Shown piece after piece: positions 7,817 through 15,959 of a stretch of 32,122 bases of DNA (the stretch's first letter is position 1; the number at the start of each line of letters is the position of its first letter). Source of the stretch: a bacterium (GTDB lineage: Bacteria; Planctomycetota; JACOTG01; JAUIME01); NCBI GenBank assembly GCA_030433195.1, contig JAUIME010000001.1, positions 1 through 32,122 of the forward strand. The letters run 5' to 3'. The position numbers and the translations under genes were made by a program. The notes beneath the pieces were generated by a model. That model saw only the letters and a program-made list of their open reading frames with translations. It was not told the origin of the DNA and did not search any database.

Positions 7817-10471
7817 ATGGGGAGGGGATTCCGTCGCATCGCGAGGGGCGTCGCGATCTCGACGGCGCTCGCGCTCGGTCTCGCTACGGGTCCGTTCGCG
7901 CTCGCGCAGTCGACCGCACCGCCCCCGACCGAAGAGCCGCCGCGCTCGACCGAAACCGTCGATTCGTCCGACACCTCGAAGGCCGTGGGCGAAGAGAAGT
8001 CCGCAGACGAACGCGAACGCGGCTCGCGTCGCCGAAAGCGCGAGCTCTCGCGGGCGGAGCGCGTCGAAGCGATCCTGTCCTCGCTTCGCGAAGGGCGCGC
8101 GCGCGTCGGCGCCGAGCTGTTCACAGGGTATCGCGAGCCGGCCATCGGCGTCTTCACGGGTGACTTCACGGTCGTCAGTCGCGAATTCACGCTGCAGGCC
8201 GACAATGCCGTCATCTGGCTCGAATCGTCCGAAGACGACGAAGAAGAGACGTTCGACCCCTACGCGATCGACGCCCAGGGAAATCCGAAGGACGCCCCGC
8301 CGAAGTCCGAGAACGACGCCGATCCGGAAGGATCGAGCGAGGCCGACGACGAAGACCTGGGCTCGGGGTTCGACGTCCCCGTCGACCGCGTGCGCGCGAT
8401 CTATGCGGAAGGTGACATCCTCTTCACGAGCGGCAGCGAGGTCGTCCGGACGGAACGCCTCGTGTTCGATCTTCCGACGCGGCGCTTGATCGCGTTCGAC
8501 GGGCAGCTCAAGAGCGTGTCCGAGATCGAACGACGCGGCGTGCGCAAGCAGATCCCGCTGTTCATGCGCGCCGCCATCATCCGCCAGACCGGCGACACCA
8601 TCGCGGCCGAGCGCGGCTTCGTGAGCAACTGCGGCTACGGCGCCGACGTCTTCCACGTGCGCGCGGAAGAGGTCGAGGTCGAGCTCGCGAACGAGCTCAC
8701 CGACGGACCCGACGACGAGACGGTCTACCGCTTGAAGCGCGGCGTCGCGTCCTCGTGGGGCATACCGTTCTTCTACGTGCCGTCGTTCGAAGGGACGGCC
8801 GGCGGTCCTTCGGGCTTCTACTTCAAACGTGCGCGTGCGGGCCACTCGTCGCAATTCGGCGCCTACCTCGAGACCGAGTGGGGCGACGACATCAAGATCG
8901 GCGAGAAGGGCGATCGTACGAAGATCGGCGACTGGACCGTCCACATCGATCCGCTCGAGAAGCGCGGCGTCGGGCTCGGGCTCGACCTCGCCTACAAGGC
9001 CGCGACCGGCTACGGAAACTTCCTGTCGTACTACATCCACGATCACGCCGACGAAGACCGCAAGGGACGCACGATCGATCCCGACACGGGCCAGCGCACG
9101 CGCATCCCGATCGACAATGCGGACCGCGCGCGATTCCGGCTGCAGTATCGCCACTTCCTCCCCTGGGACGTGGAGGGGACGTTCGAATACTCGTGGATTT
9201 CGGACCCGAACTTCCTGCGCGAGTACTACGAACGCGAGTTCAAGCAAGGGAAGGAGCAAGAAACGGTCGCCTACTTCAAGAAGGTCGTCGGCAACAACGC
9301 GTTCACGCTTCTGCAGCGCAACCGCGTCAACGACTTCCAGGAGCAGACCGAGTACTTGCCGCAGGCCGAGCATCGGCTCATCGAGCAGCCGGTGCTTCCC
9401 GAGCTCGTACTCGGCACGAACCTGTACTACTCGACGCGCAGCGTGCTCGGCAACATCCGTCAGCGACCGTCGTCGGAAGGGCCGCCGCTCACGGACGTCG
9501 ATCGCACCCGCATCACGCGCTTCGACACGACGCATCGCGTGTCGTCGCCGTTCACGATGGGGCCCGCCGTGCTGCGGCCGTTCTTCGAGGCCGGCGCCGC
9601 GAGCTTCTCGGAGACACGCGCCGAGGAAGGGCCGACGAATCGCTTCACGGCCGCGTTCGGTGCGAGCCTCGCGACCCAGATCCATCGCACGTTCGACGTC
9701 GAGAACCGCCTGCTCGGCATTGACGGGCTACGCCACATCGCCAACCCGATCGTCACGTACACGAACCGCTACGCGAATACGGTGGGCTCGACCGAGTTGA
9801 TCCCGCACGACGAGATCGAAGACCTCGACAAGGTCGAGTTCGTGCGCTTCCAACTGCGCAATCGCCTGCAGACGAAGCGACGCGACCAGGTCGTCGACTT
9901 CATCGACTTCGACAGCGCTATCAACATCTTCCCCGACGAGGAGCGCGACAACGTGAACCGCACGTGGGGCGACCTCGAGAACGACCTGTTCATTCGCGTC
10001 AACCGCCATACGACGCTCTTCTTCGAGTCGGAATGGGACTTCCGCGACGACGATTTCGAGGTGCTGAACACGGGGATTTCGACGAGGCCGCTGGAAGGCC
10101 TGATCTTCCGCGTCTCGTATCGCGAGTTCCAACAGCGACAGCGATTCATCACCGGCCTCATCGGAATCACGCTCAACGAAAAGTGGTCGGCGCAGTTCTT
10201 CGAACGCTACGACTTCGAACGCGAGCAGAACCAGGACTTCGGCATCGTCTTCGCGCGCAAGGGTTGCGGCTGGGTGACCGAGTGGTCGATCACGCACGAC
10301 GGCGGCGACAACGATACGCGCATCTCGCTCAACATCACCCCGTCGGCCTTCTACCGGGGTCCGAGTCGAAAGCGCGGCTCCTGGGACGACGAGGTCTATT
10401 CGTCGTTCATCGATTTGAGCGAGGAGGAGCCGATGTTCGGAGAGGACATCGACGAGGGTGAAGTAAGGTAA
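7817..10471 (+). CDS. lptD: LPS assembly outer membrane protein LptD
   Basis: An 884-residue outer-membrane LPS translocon. There is a signal peptide at residues 1-30 (basic start, ALALGLATGPFALA, cleavage before QS). An acidic and basic low-complexity spacer runs to about 95. A periplasmic OstA-like N-domain spans about 105-300, interrupted by an acidic insertion at 136-185. A C-terminal beta-barrel spans about 310-870. Family marks include GIPFFYVPSFEG (315-326) at the domain-barrel junction and LRHIANPIVTYTNR in the barrel. Only two cysteines occur in the whole chain, Cys272 (SNCGYG) and Cys817 (KGCGWV), both at conserved LptD positions and suited to one N-domain/barrel disulfide. It begins 10 bp after the LptC/A-like gene and is the last gene of the operon. 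LptE is not seen. Confidence 0.93.
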   Translation: MGRGFRRIARGVAISTALALGLATGPFALAQSTAPPPTEEPPRSTETVDSSDTSKAVGEEKSADERERGSRRRKRELSRAERVEAILSSLREGRARVGAELFTGYREPAIGVFTGDFTVVSREFTLQADNAVIWLESSEDDEEETFDPYAIDAQGNPKDAPPKSENDADPEGSSEADDEDLGSGFDVPVDRVRAIYAEGDILFTSGSEVVRTERLVFDLPTRRLIAFDGQLKSVSEIERRGVRKQIPLFMRAAIIRQTGDTIAAERGFVSNCGYGADVFHVRAEEVEVELANELTDGPDDETVYRLKRGVASSWGIPFFYVPSFEGTAGGPSGFYFKRARAGHSSQFGAYLETEWGDDIKIGEKGDRTKIGDWTVHIDPLEKRGVGLGLDLAYKAATGYGNFLSYYIHDHADEDRKGRTIDPDTGQRTRIPIDNADRARFRLQYRHFLPWDVEGTFEYSWISDPNFLREYYEREFKQGKEQETVAYFKKVVGNNAFTLLQRNRVNDFQEQTEYLPQAEHRLIEQPVLPELVLGTNLYYSTRSVLGNIRQRPSSEGPPLTDVDRTRITRFDTTHRVSSPFTMGPAVLRPFFEAGAASFSETRAEEGPTNRFTAAFGASLATQIHRTFDVENRLLGIDGLRHIANPIVTYTNRYANTVGSTELIPHDEIEDLDKVEFVRFQLRNRLQTKRRDQVVDFIDFDSAINIFPDEERDNVNRTWGDLENDLFIRVNRHTTLFFESEWDFRDDDFEVLNTGISTRPLEGLIFRVSYREFQQRQRFITGLIGITLNEKWSAQFFERYDFEREQNQDFGIVFARKGCGWVTEWSITHDGGDNDTRISLNITPSAFYRGPSRKRGSWDDEVYSSFIDLSEEEPMFGEDIDEGEVR

Positions 10472-10604
10472 GCACTGGAAATGACTTGCGGGTCGCCCGA
10501 CGACGTGCGAGCTCGGCACGAGGCGTAGTCTCCGGTGCCGGGCCGCCGGCAACCGATTCCTCGGGTGAGACCGAATGCCGCGCCTTTTCACCGCGGATCC
10601 GCCC

Positions 10605-10634
10605 GAGACAACTCCCGAGACAGGCTGTTATACT
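10605..10634 (+). promoter_or_regulatory. Predicted promoter of tatA
   Basis: GAGACA (10605-10610), 18 nt, TATACT (10629-10634), ending 42 bp before the tatA start. The lptD-tatA gap is 205 bp and holds nothing else recognisable. Confidence 0.45.
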
Positions 10635-10676
10635 CGGGCGTCTCCGCCATCCCGATTTTGGAAGAGGTCCCTCATC

Positions 10677-11012
10677 ATGTTCCCGGCCCTGATCGGAAAC
10701 CTCGGCACGACCGAGGTCATCGTGATCCTCGTCCTCGCGCTTCTGCTCTTTGGACGCCGTCTGCCCGAAGTCGGTCGCTCGCTCGGCCGCGGCATCGTCG
10801 AATTCAAGAAGGGCGTGAAGGGAATCGAGGACGACATTCGGGACGACATGGATCGCAGCGACCGCGACATCGAGCGCATCCCCGAAACGCAGAAGCGCGA
10901 AGGCTTCCGCGCCGGCTCGAGCGGAGACGCGGCCCCTGCCCCGAAGCCGGACTCGACGGACGTCGACAAAGGCTCGGCGGGCGCCGGCCCGGCCGGTTCG
11001 CACGCGAGCTGA
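10677..11012 (+). CDS. tatA: Sec-independent translocase subunit TatA
   Basis: A 111-residue TatA/TatE-type protein of the twin-arginine export system. It has a short periplasmic N-terminus, a membrane helix at about residues 10-25 (TEVIVILVLALLLFG), the family hinge FGRRLPEVGRSLGRG, an amphipathic helix (IVEFKKGVKGIEDDI), and a disordered Ala/Gly/Pro-rich tail. The ATG at 10677 has GGAAGAGG upstream; an earlier in-frame ATG at 10575 would add a non-conserved stretch upstream of the promoter. It stands alone: tatB and tatC are not in this window. It converges on gyrB, with 26 bp between the stop codons and no clear terminator. Confidence 0.95.
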   Translation: MFPALIGNLGTTEVIVILVLALLLFGRRLPEVGRSLGRGIVEFKKGVKGIEDDIRDDMDRSDRDIERIPETQKREGFRAGSSGDAAPAPKPDSTDVDKGSAGAGPAGSHAS

Positions 11013-11038
11013 GTCACTCGCCGTGATCGCGCCGCCGC

Positions 11039-13522
11039 TCAGACGTCGAGGTTCTTGACCTCGAGGGCATGGCGCTCGATGAACTCCTTGCGCGGCTCGA
11101 CGTGCTCACCCATGAGAATGGTGAACATGTTGTCGGCGGCCGCGGCATCCTCCATGCGCACGCGCAGGATGATTCTGCGAGCGGGGTCCATCGTCGTTTC
11201 CCACAGCTGGTCCGGGTTCATTTCGCCGAGACCCTTGTAGCGCTGGACGTCGATTCCCTTCTGGCCGATCTTGCGCAAGCCGCCCACGAGCCCGCCGAGG
11301 TTCTCGATCGGGGTGACCTCGCCGCTCTTCGTGACGAGTCGGAACGGTTCGGGATCGGTCCACTCGCGCGTCAGGAAGAACTGGTTCCAGCTGAAGCCGA
11401 CCTTCGAGATGCGCTCCACGGCTTCGGTGATCTCGCGGTGGTTGAAGAACTCGATGACCTCGAAATCGACCGGCGGCAACGCCTCTTCGGTCGTACCGTC
11501 CTCGTTTTCGTTTTCGGCCGCTTCCTCGGCTTCCTTCTCGGCCGCCTCGGCATCGAGCGTAATCGGTCGGCCGATCTCGGCCTCGACCTTTTCGCGATAC
11601 GCCTTGAAGTCGTCGTGCGTCGCGAAGAAGTGTTCCTCGCCTTCGTAGCGCACGAAATACGTAGGCGCCTTGCCGCCGTTCTCTTCGGTCGCTGCAGCGA
11701 ACGCCTGCGTCGAGACCCCACGCTTCAGAAGCGAACGCTCGAGATCGGTGAGCTTCGTGGCCGCGCGCGCGAGTTCCTCGAGTGCGTCGCCGTCGACGGT
11801 CTTCTCTTCGCCCGCGGTTTCGAGCGCTGTACCGTCGAGCCCCATGCGCAGCGTCCACTCGCGCATTTCGGTATCGGTGTGGATGTACTGCTCCGACTTG
11901 CCCTTCTTGACGCGGTACAGCGGCGGCATCGCAACGTACAGATACCCCGCCTCGATGAGCTCACGCATTTGCCGGAAGAAGAACGTCAACAACAGCGTAC
12001 GGATGTGCGAGCCGTCGACGTCGGCGTCGGTCATGATGATGATCTTGGAGTAGCGCAGCTTCGAGATGTCGAAGTCGTCCGCGCCAATCCCCGTGCCGAG
12101 AGCGGTGATGATCGTGCGGATTTCCGTGTGGTTGAGCATCTTGTCGATGCGCGCCTTCTCGACGTTGAGAATCTTACCCTTGAGCGGCAGGATCGCTTGG
12201 AACTCGCGCTCACGACCGGTCTTGGCCGAGCCACCGGCCGAGTCCCCTTCGACGAGGTAGAGTTCGGTCTTGTCGAAGTCTCGACTCGAGCAGTCGGCCA
12301 GCTTGCCCGGAAGGCTGCCGCTCGCTAGTGCGCCCTTGCGCTTCACGATGTCGCGCGCCTTGCGGGCCGCCTCGCGCGCTTCGGCCGCGAGCTTCGCCTT
12401 CATGACGATCGTCTTCGCGACGCCGGGATTCTCTTCGAGGTAGACGGCGAGCCCTTCGCCGACGATGCTCTCGACCGAGCTCTGGACGTCTCGGTTGCCG
12501 AGCTTCGACTTCGTCTGTCCCTCGAACTGCGGCTCGGGGATCTTCACGCTGATGACGTACGTGAGGCCCTCGCGAAAATCCTCACCCGACGGCGCGTCGT
12601 CGCCCTTCAGCAGATTGGAGCGCTTCGCGTAGGTGTTGAACGTTCGCGTGAGCGCGGCACGAAAGCCCGCCACGTGCGTTCCGCCATCGGGCGTGCGGAT
12701 GTTGTTGACGTAGCTGTAGGCCGTCTCCGAGAAGCCGTCATTGTATTGGAACGCGAGCTCGACCGAAGTCGATTCGATCTCCTTCGAGAGATAGATCACG
12801 TCCTTGTTGAGCGGTGTCTTGTTCTCGTTCATCGACTCGACGAACGCGATGAGACCGCCTTCGAAGTGGTAGTCGTCCTCGCGCTCCTTGCCTTCGCGCT
12901 CGTCCGAGATCTTGATCCGGATGCCCGGATTCAGGTAGGCCAGCTCTCGCAGGCGCGTGGCGAGCGTGTCGTAGCTGAAGATGATCTCGTCGAAGATCTC
13001 GGCGTCGGGGAGGAAGGTGACCTTCGTTCCCGTGAGCTTCGTCTTGCCGCGACGCTCGAGATCACACTGCCGTTCGCCGCGCTCGAAGACCTGATGCCAC
13101 TCGTAACCGTCACGCCAGACTTCGACCTCGAGCCGCGTCGACAACGCATTGACGACCGAGATCCCGACGCCGTGCAGCCCGCCCGAAACCTTGTAGGTGT
13201 CTTTGTCGAACTTGCCGCCCGCGTGCAGAGTCGTGAGGATCACCTCGACGGCGGGCTTGTTCGCTTCGCTGTGCATGTCGACCGGGATGCCGCGACCGTC
13301 GTCGCTGACCGTGACGCTCCCGTCGGCGTTGATCTTGACGCTGATGTTGTTGCAGTACCCCGCCAAGGCTTCGTCGATGCTGTTGTCGACGGCTTCGTAG
13401 ACGAGGTGATGCAGTCCGGACGCGTACACGTCGCCGATGTACATCGCGGGACGCTTGCGCACGGCCTCGAGACCCTCGAGGACCTTGATGTTCTTGGCGT
13501 CGTAACTGCTCGGCTTCTCCAT
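11039..13522 (-). CDS. gyrB: DNA gyrase subunit B
   Basis: An 827-residue ATPase subunit of DNA gyrase. The GHKL ATPase domain has the DNSIDEA helix (Asn47), DDGRGIP (74-80) and GGLHGVG (114-120). The transducer domain ends with QTKSKLG (336-342). Toprim has EGDSAGGS (425-432) and metal-binding DADVDG (499-504). A long insertion at about 555-755 follows; it includes an acidic Glu/Ala stretch (658-680) and interrupts the Toprim-to-tail junction in the same place as the insertion in proteobacterial GyrB, which separates this protein from the short form of about 640 residues. The tail motif QRYKGLGEMNP is at 760-770. The YIHTDTEMREW boundary and the RRG motif (LLKRGVS) fit inserted gyrases. gyrA is not in this window. 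Confidence 0.98.
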   Translation of the reverse strand: MEKPSSYDAKNIKVLEGLEAVRKRPAMYIGDVYASGLHHLVYEAVDNSIDEALAGYCNNISVKINADGSVTVSDDGRGIPVDMHSEANKPAVEVILTTLHAGGKFDKDTYKVSGGLHGVGISVVNALSTRLEVEVWRDGYEWHQVFERGERQCDLERRGKTKLTGTKVTFLPDAEIFDEIIFSYDTLATRLRELAYLNPGIRIKISDEREGKEREDDYHFEGGLIAFVESMNENKTPLNKDVIYLSKEIESTSVELAFQYNDGFSETAYSYVNNIRTPDGGTHVAGFRAALTRTFNTYAKRSNLLKGDDAPSGEDFREGLTYVISVKIPEPQFEGQTKSKLGNRDVQSSVESIVGEGLAVYLEENPGVAKTIVMKAKLAAEAREAARKARDIVKRKGALASGSLPGKLADCSSRDFDKTELYLVEGDSAGGSAKTGREREFQAILPLKGKILNVEKARIDKMLNHTEIRTIITALGTGIGADDFDISKLRYSKIIIMTDADVDGSHIRTLLLTFFFRQMRELIEAGYLYVAMPPLYRVKKGKSEQYIHTDTEMREWTLRMGLDGTALETAGEEKTVDGDALEELARAATKLTDLERSLLKRGVSTQAFAAATEENGGKAPTYFVRYEGEEHFFATHDDFKAYREKVEAEIGRPITLDAEAAEKEAEEAAENENEDGTTEEALPPVDFEVIEFFNHREITEAVERISKVGFSWNQFFLTREWTDPEPFRLVTKSGEVTPIENLGGLVGGLRKIGQKGIDVQRYKGLGEMNPDQLWETTMDPARRIILRVRMEDAAAADNMFTILMGEHVEPRKEFIERHALEVKNLDV

Positions 13523-13584
13523 AGAGATCGAACCCGTTTCCCTGAGGAGTAGATGTTTGGACGAGGCTGGCCAGAAACGGAGAA

Positions 13585-13606
13585 AAGAGCCCCGGACGGG
13601 ACTCTT
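13585..13606 (-). terminator. Intrinsic terminator or attenuator before gyrB
   Basis: On the minus strand, AAGAGTCCC pairs with GGGGCTCTT (9 bp with one G-U) around a GTCC loop, followed by TTTTCT. It lies 55 nt after the DUF721 stop and about 60 nt before the gyrB start. It could end the dnaN-DUF721 transcript, or attenuate gyrB if transcription reads through. The 13607-13661 segment upstream is AT-rich and may hold a gyrB promoter, but no clear -35/-10 pair was found. Confidence 0.6.
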
Positions 13607-13661
13607 CCGAATAAGACCAAGTATCTTACTTAAAACGATTTAGGAAAGTCCAGCGCTTTGC

Positions 13662-14141
13662 CTAGGCAACGAGGTCGAAACGGATGCGGCGCACTTCCTT
13701 GCGTCCCTTCTCGTTCTTCAGCCACTCGACCATCTTCCGAGCGTAAAACGATTCGAGCTCATGCTTTAGCGGCGCGGACCGCACTCCGATGAGGAGTTGG
13801 CCGGCGCGCAATCCGCGGATCTCGACCCGATCCATCCGCTCGGCGCCGAGCAACTCGGTCAGATCGACGCGGATCTCGGCTCTGAAGTCGGGCGCCTTTG
13901 CACCGCCCTTCCCTTGGCTCGCGCCGCCTCCGGGACGATAGCTCCCGCCCCCGTGCTTGCGCAGGAGCCGAGCCAGGATGTCGCCGACCGGCTCGGCCTT
14001 TCCCTTGCGGCGAGGCTTCCTCGGCCGCGATCCGTACGTCCGTTCGGAGGCGCCGACACGCTCGTACTCGCTCGGCGTTCCCGGGCGGTGATCAGCCTTC
14101 GATGTTGATCGGCATGACGACGTAGGTGTACCCCTCCCCAT
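13662..14141 (-). CDS. DUF721 family protein
   Basis: A 159-residue member of the DUF721 (DciA-like) family, usually found between dnaN/recF and gyrB. In some bacteria DciA helps load the replicative helicase. The family core spans about residues 50-155: VGDILARLLRKHG, then GLRAGQLLIGVRSAPLKHELESFYARKMVEWL, then a C-terminal RRIRFDLVA. The first 45 residues are basic and look disordered. The ATG at 14141 lies inside dnaN (50-bp overlap), but it has GGGGAGG exactly 7 nt upstream and there is no other ATG/GTG/TTG before the core, so I keep it. recF is missing between dnaN and this gene. Confidence 0.85.
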   Translation of the reverse strand: MGRGTPTSSCRSTSKADHRPGTPSEYERVGASERTYGSRPRKPRRKGKAEPVGDILARLLRKHGGGSYRPGGGASQGKGGAKAPDFRAEIRVDLTELLGAERMDRVEIRGLRAGQLLIGVRSAPLKHELESFYARKMVEWLKNEKGRKEVRRIRFDLVA

Positions 14142-15195
14142 GACTGATCCTCCCCGGTGAAGATTGGTCCGTCAGGTCCAGATGGAACTCGACGTCGTCC
14201 GGCAACACGCGAAGCCCCTCGAGCAGGAAGTCGGGGTTGAAGCTGACCTCCTGGTCCTTCCCTTCGACGTTGGTCGTCATCGCGACCTTCGACTCGCCGA
14301 CGTCGGTCGACTTCGACGAGAACTGCGCCTGCCCGTCGCCGAAGTGGATCCGAACGGCACGCGTCTCGTCGCTCGTCATGATCGAAACCTTGCGCAGCGC
14401 CGAGCAGAACGACCCGGCCGTCGCCGTCACGCGGCTCTCGAAACTTTTGGGAATCACTTCCTCGAAGTCGGGGAACGCCCCTTCGACCTGCCTCACCGAG
14501 AGTTCGGCGGCGTAGGTGCGGATCCCGACCATGTTCTCTTCGAAGTACAGACGAACCATCTCGTCTTGCGGACGGATCATCTTCTCGAGCTGCGCGAGCC
14601 CCTTTACGGGCAGCAGCGCGCGTCGCTCGATCGCGTCGGGATTCTCGACCGGTACGACGTAGCGCGCGAGTCGACGCCCGTCGGTCGCGACCATCTCGAT
14701 CGCCTCGCCGCCGATGTGCAGCAGCACGCCGTTCAACGCATAGCGCGTCTTCTCGCGCGCCGCCGCGAACGTCGTCTTGCGGATCATCTCGCGCAGCGAC
14801 TCGGCCGCGACGTCGAAACCACCCGTCTCCGGCAACGCAGGGATCTCGGGGAAGTCCTCGGGATCCCATCCCAGGAGCTTGAAGAAACTGTTCTCGCAAA
14901 CGACCTGGCACGTCTGATCGGTCGTCTCGAGCACGACGCTCTCGTCGGTGATCTCGCGCAAGATCGACGTCATGCGTCCCGCGGGGATCACGAGAATCCC
15001 CTCCTCCTCGACGAGCACGCCATCGAGCCGGAAACGCAGCGAGATCTCGAGGTCGGTGCTCCACATCGTCAGCGTATCGCCCTGCGCGAGCAGCTTCACG
15101 TGCTGCAACACGGGCTTCACGCTACGCGGCGGAATGATTCCGGTCAGGATTTGGAAGGCGTCGGACAGACGCTTGCGATCACAACGAATCTTCAT
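14092..15195 (-). CDS. dnaN: DNA polymerase III beta subunit (sliding clamp)
   Basis: A 367-residue sliding clamp, the usual length. The N-terminus MKIRCDRKRLSDAFQILTGIIPPRS and the C-terminal YVVMPINIE (family form PMRI/MPI) are diagnostic. ATDGRRLARY and the central LLPVKGLAQLEKM stretch mark the second domain. It tethers the replicative polymerase. The ATG at 15195 is chosen because longer in-frame starts run into the oriC-like region and add no conserved sequence; its Shine-Dalgarno (GAGTGG) is weak. dnaA lies upstream across about 760 bp of non-coding DNA, and DUF721 overlaps the 3' end. Confidence 0.98.
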   Translation of the reverse strand: MKIRCDRKRLSDAFQILTGIIPPRSVKPVLQHVKLLAQGDTLTMWSTDLEISLRFRLDGVLVEEEGILVIPAGRMTSILREITDESVVLETTDQTCQVVCENSFFKLLGWDPEDFPEIPALPETGGFDVAAESLREMIRKTTFAAAREKTRYALNGVLLHIGGEAIEMVATDGRRLARYVVPVENPDAIERRALLPVKGLAQLEKMIRPQDEMVRLYFEENMVGIRTYAAELSVRQVEGAFPDFEEVIPKSFESRVTATAGSFCSALRKVSIMTSDETRAVRIHFGDGQAQFSSKSTDVGESKVAMTTNVEGKDQEVSFNPDFLLEGLRVLPDDVEFHLDLTDQSSPGRISHGEGYTYVVMPINIEG

Positions 15196-15344
15196 GGGTC
15201 CACTCACTGAGTGATGAGGTGTCGGGTCGCGTTGCGCAACATTCGCGCTGCTTCGCGTTGCGACCGATGTCGAAATCCCCGAGCTCGGAGATCGGTTTCG
15301 CGAGACCGAGTCTCCCGCTGAGCGCTGCAACTCAGCGCAGCTGG

Positions 15345-15887
15345 TGATAATAAGTCTTCTAGTTTAAAAAAGTAATCCTCTTCTTCATAAGGGGCGTGGA
15401 GATGTGGAAAACGCCTCGAGCCGATCCGGATCATCTTCTCTCGCAACGACTTGCAAGCCGGAAAGAGTCCGCCGAGTCGGTGGGAAAACGGTGGATCGTT
15501 TTGGGGGCGAATCGGGGAAAGCTCGGAGAACTCCAGGTGCCCCGAGAGTGAGCCCGAAGTCGTCCGAGTTTTCAGCGTTCTGTCCCCCGTCACTCCCCGA
15601 GTTTTCCACGGCTTTTGCACACCGGGACGAGCCGGAGTTTTCCACAATCGACTGTGGAATCGTGGACAAGTCGATGTGGAAAGCGTGAGGAGAACGGGGA
15701 GAAACGGCGGTTCGATCTTCGCGCTTCGGACGGATCGAGTCCCCTGAAGCACGACTTGGCATCGATGCACGGCCGTCCACGCACGCGTCGTCTGGAGAAA
15801 GCTGTGGAAAACGCGGGTCCGCGATCGCGAAGAGCTTCCTCAGCAGGCGATTACGAACACGGCAGATTTCCAGGCGGCTGTGGAGAA
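15345..15887. other. oriC: Probable chromosomal replication origin (oriC)
   Basis: This lies in the gene-free stretch between dnaN (start 15195) and dnaA (stop 15960). An AT-rich tract at 15345-15398, with a run of six A (and three T before it) in a very GC-rich genome, is a candidate unwinding element. DnaA-box-like nonamers related to TTATCCACA cluster around it. Plus-strand sense: 15602-15610 (TTTTCCACG), 15638-15646 (TTTTCCACA). Reverse sense: 15403-15411 and 15803-15811 (both TGTGGAAAA), 15653-15661 (TGTGGAATC), 15675-15683 (TGTGGAAAG), 15879-15887 (TGTGGAGAA). The local favourite is TTTTCCACA rather than the E. coli form. Apparent frames here are not convincing genes. The remaining 15196-15344 stretch is the dnaN leader. 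Confidence 0.85.
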
Positions 15888-15959
15888 CCCGTGGTGGAGA
15901 CGGGTTTTGCGGGCCGGATCGCAGCGCCTGAGGGCCGCGAGAGCGCCGACGCGCGAGGC

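Noticed and set aside
4576..8214. Open frame of 1212 codons on the minus strand opposite the LptC/A-like gene
   Set aside because: It mirrors the codon bias of the GC-rich plus-strand gene, is rich in Arg/Val/Ala/Glu, shows no recognisable motif, and the plus-strand reading has a clear membrane anchor and operon context.
7766..9685. Open frame of 639 codons opposite lptD
   Set aside because: It is an antisense shadow; the plus strand encodes a convincing LptD with signal peptide and family motifs.
15345..15370. TATTAT on the minus strand in the AT tract as a dnaN promoter -10
   Set aside because: The matching -35 hexamer shares only two bases with the consensus; the tract is better read as the origin unwinding element.
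15404..15747. Small frames of 94-98 codons inside the dnaA-dnaN gap
   Set aside because: They overlap each other and the DnaA-box cluster, with no ribosome binding site and no family resemblance; the stretch is better explained as oriC.
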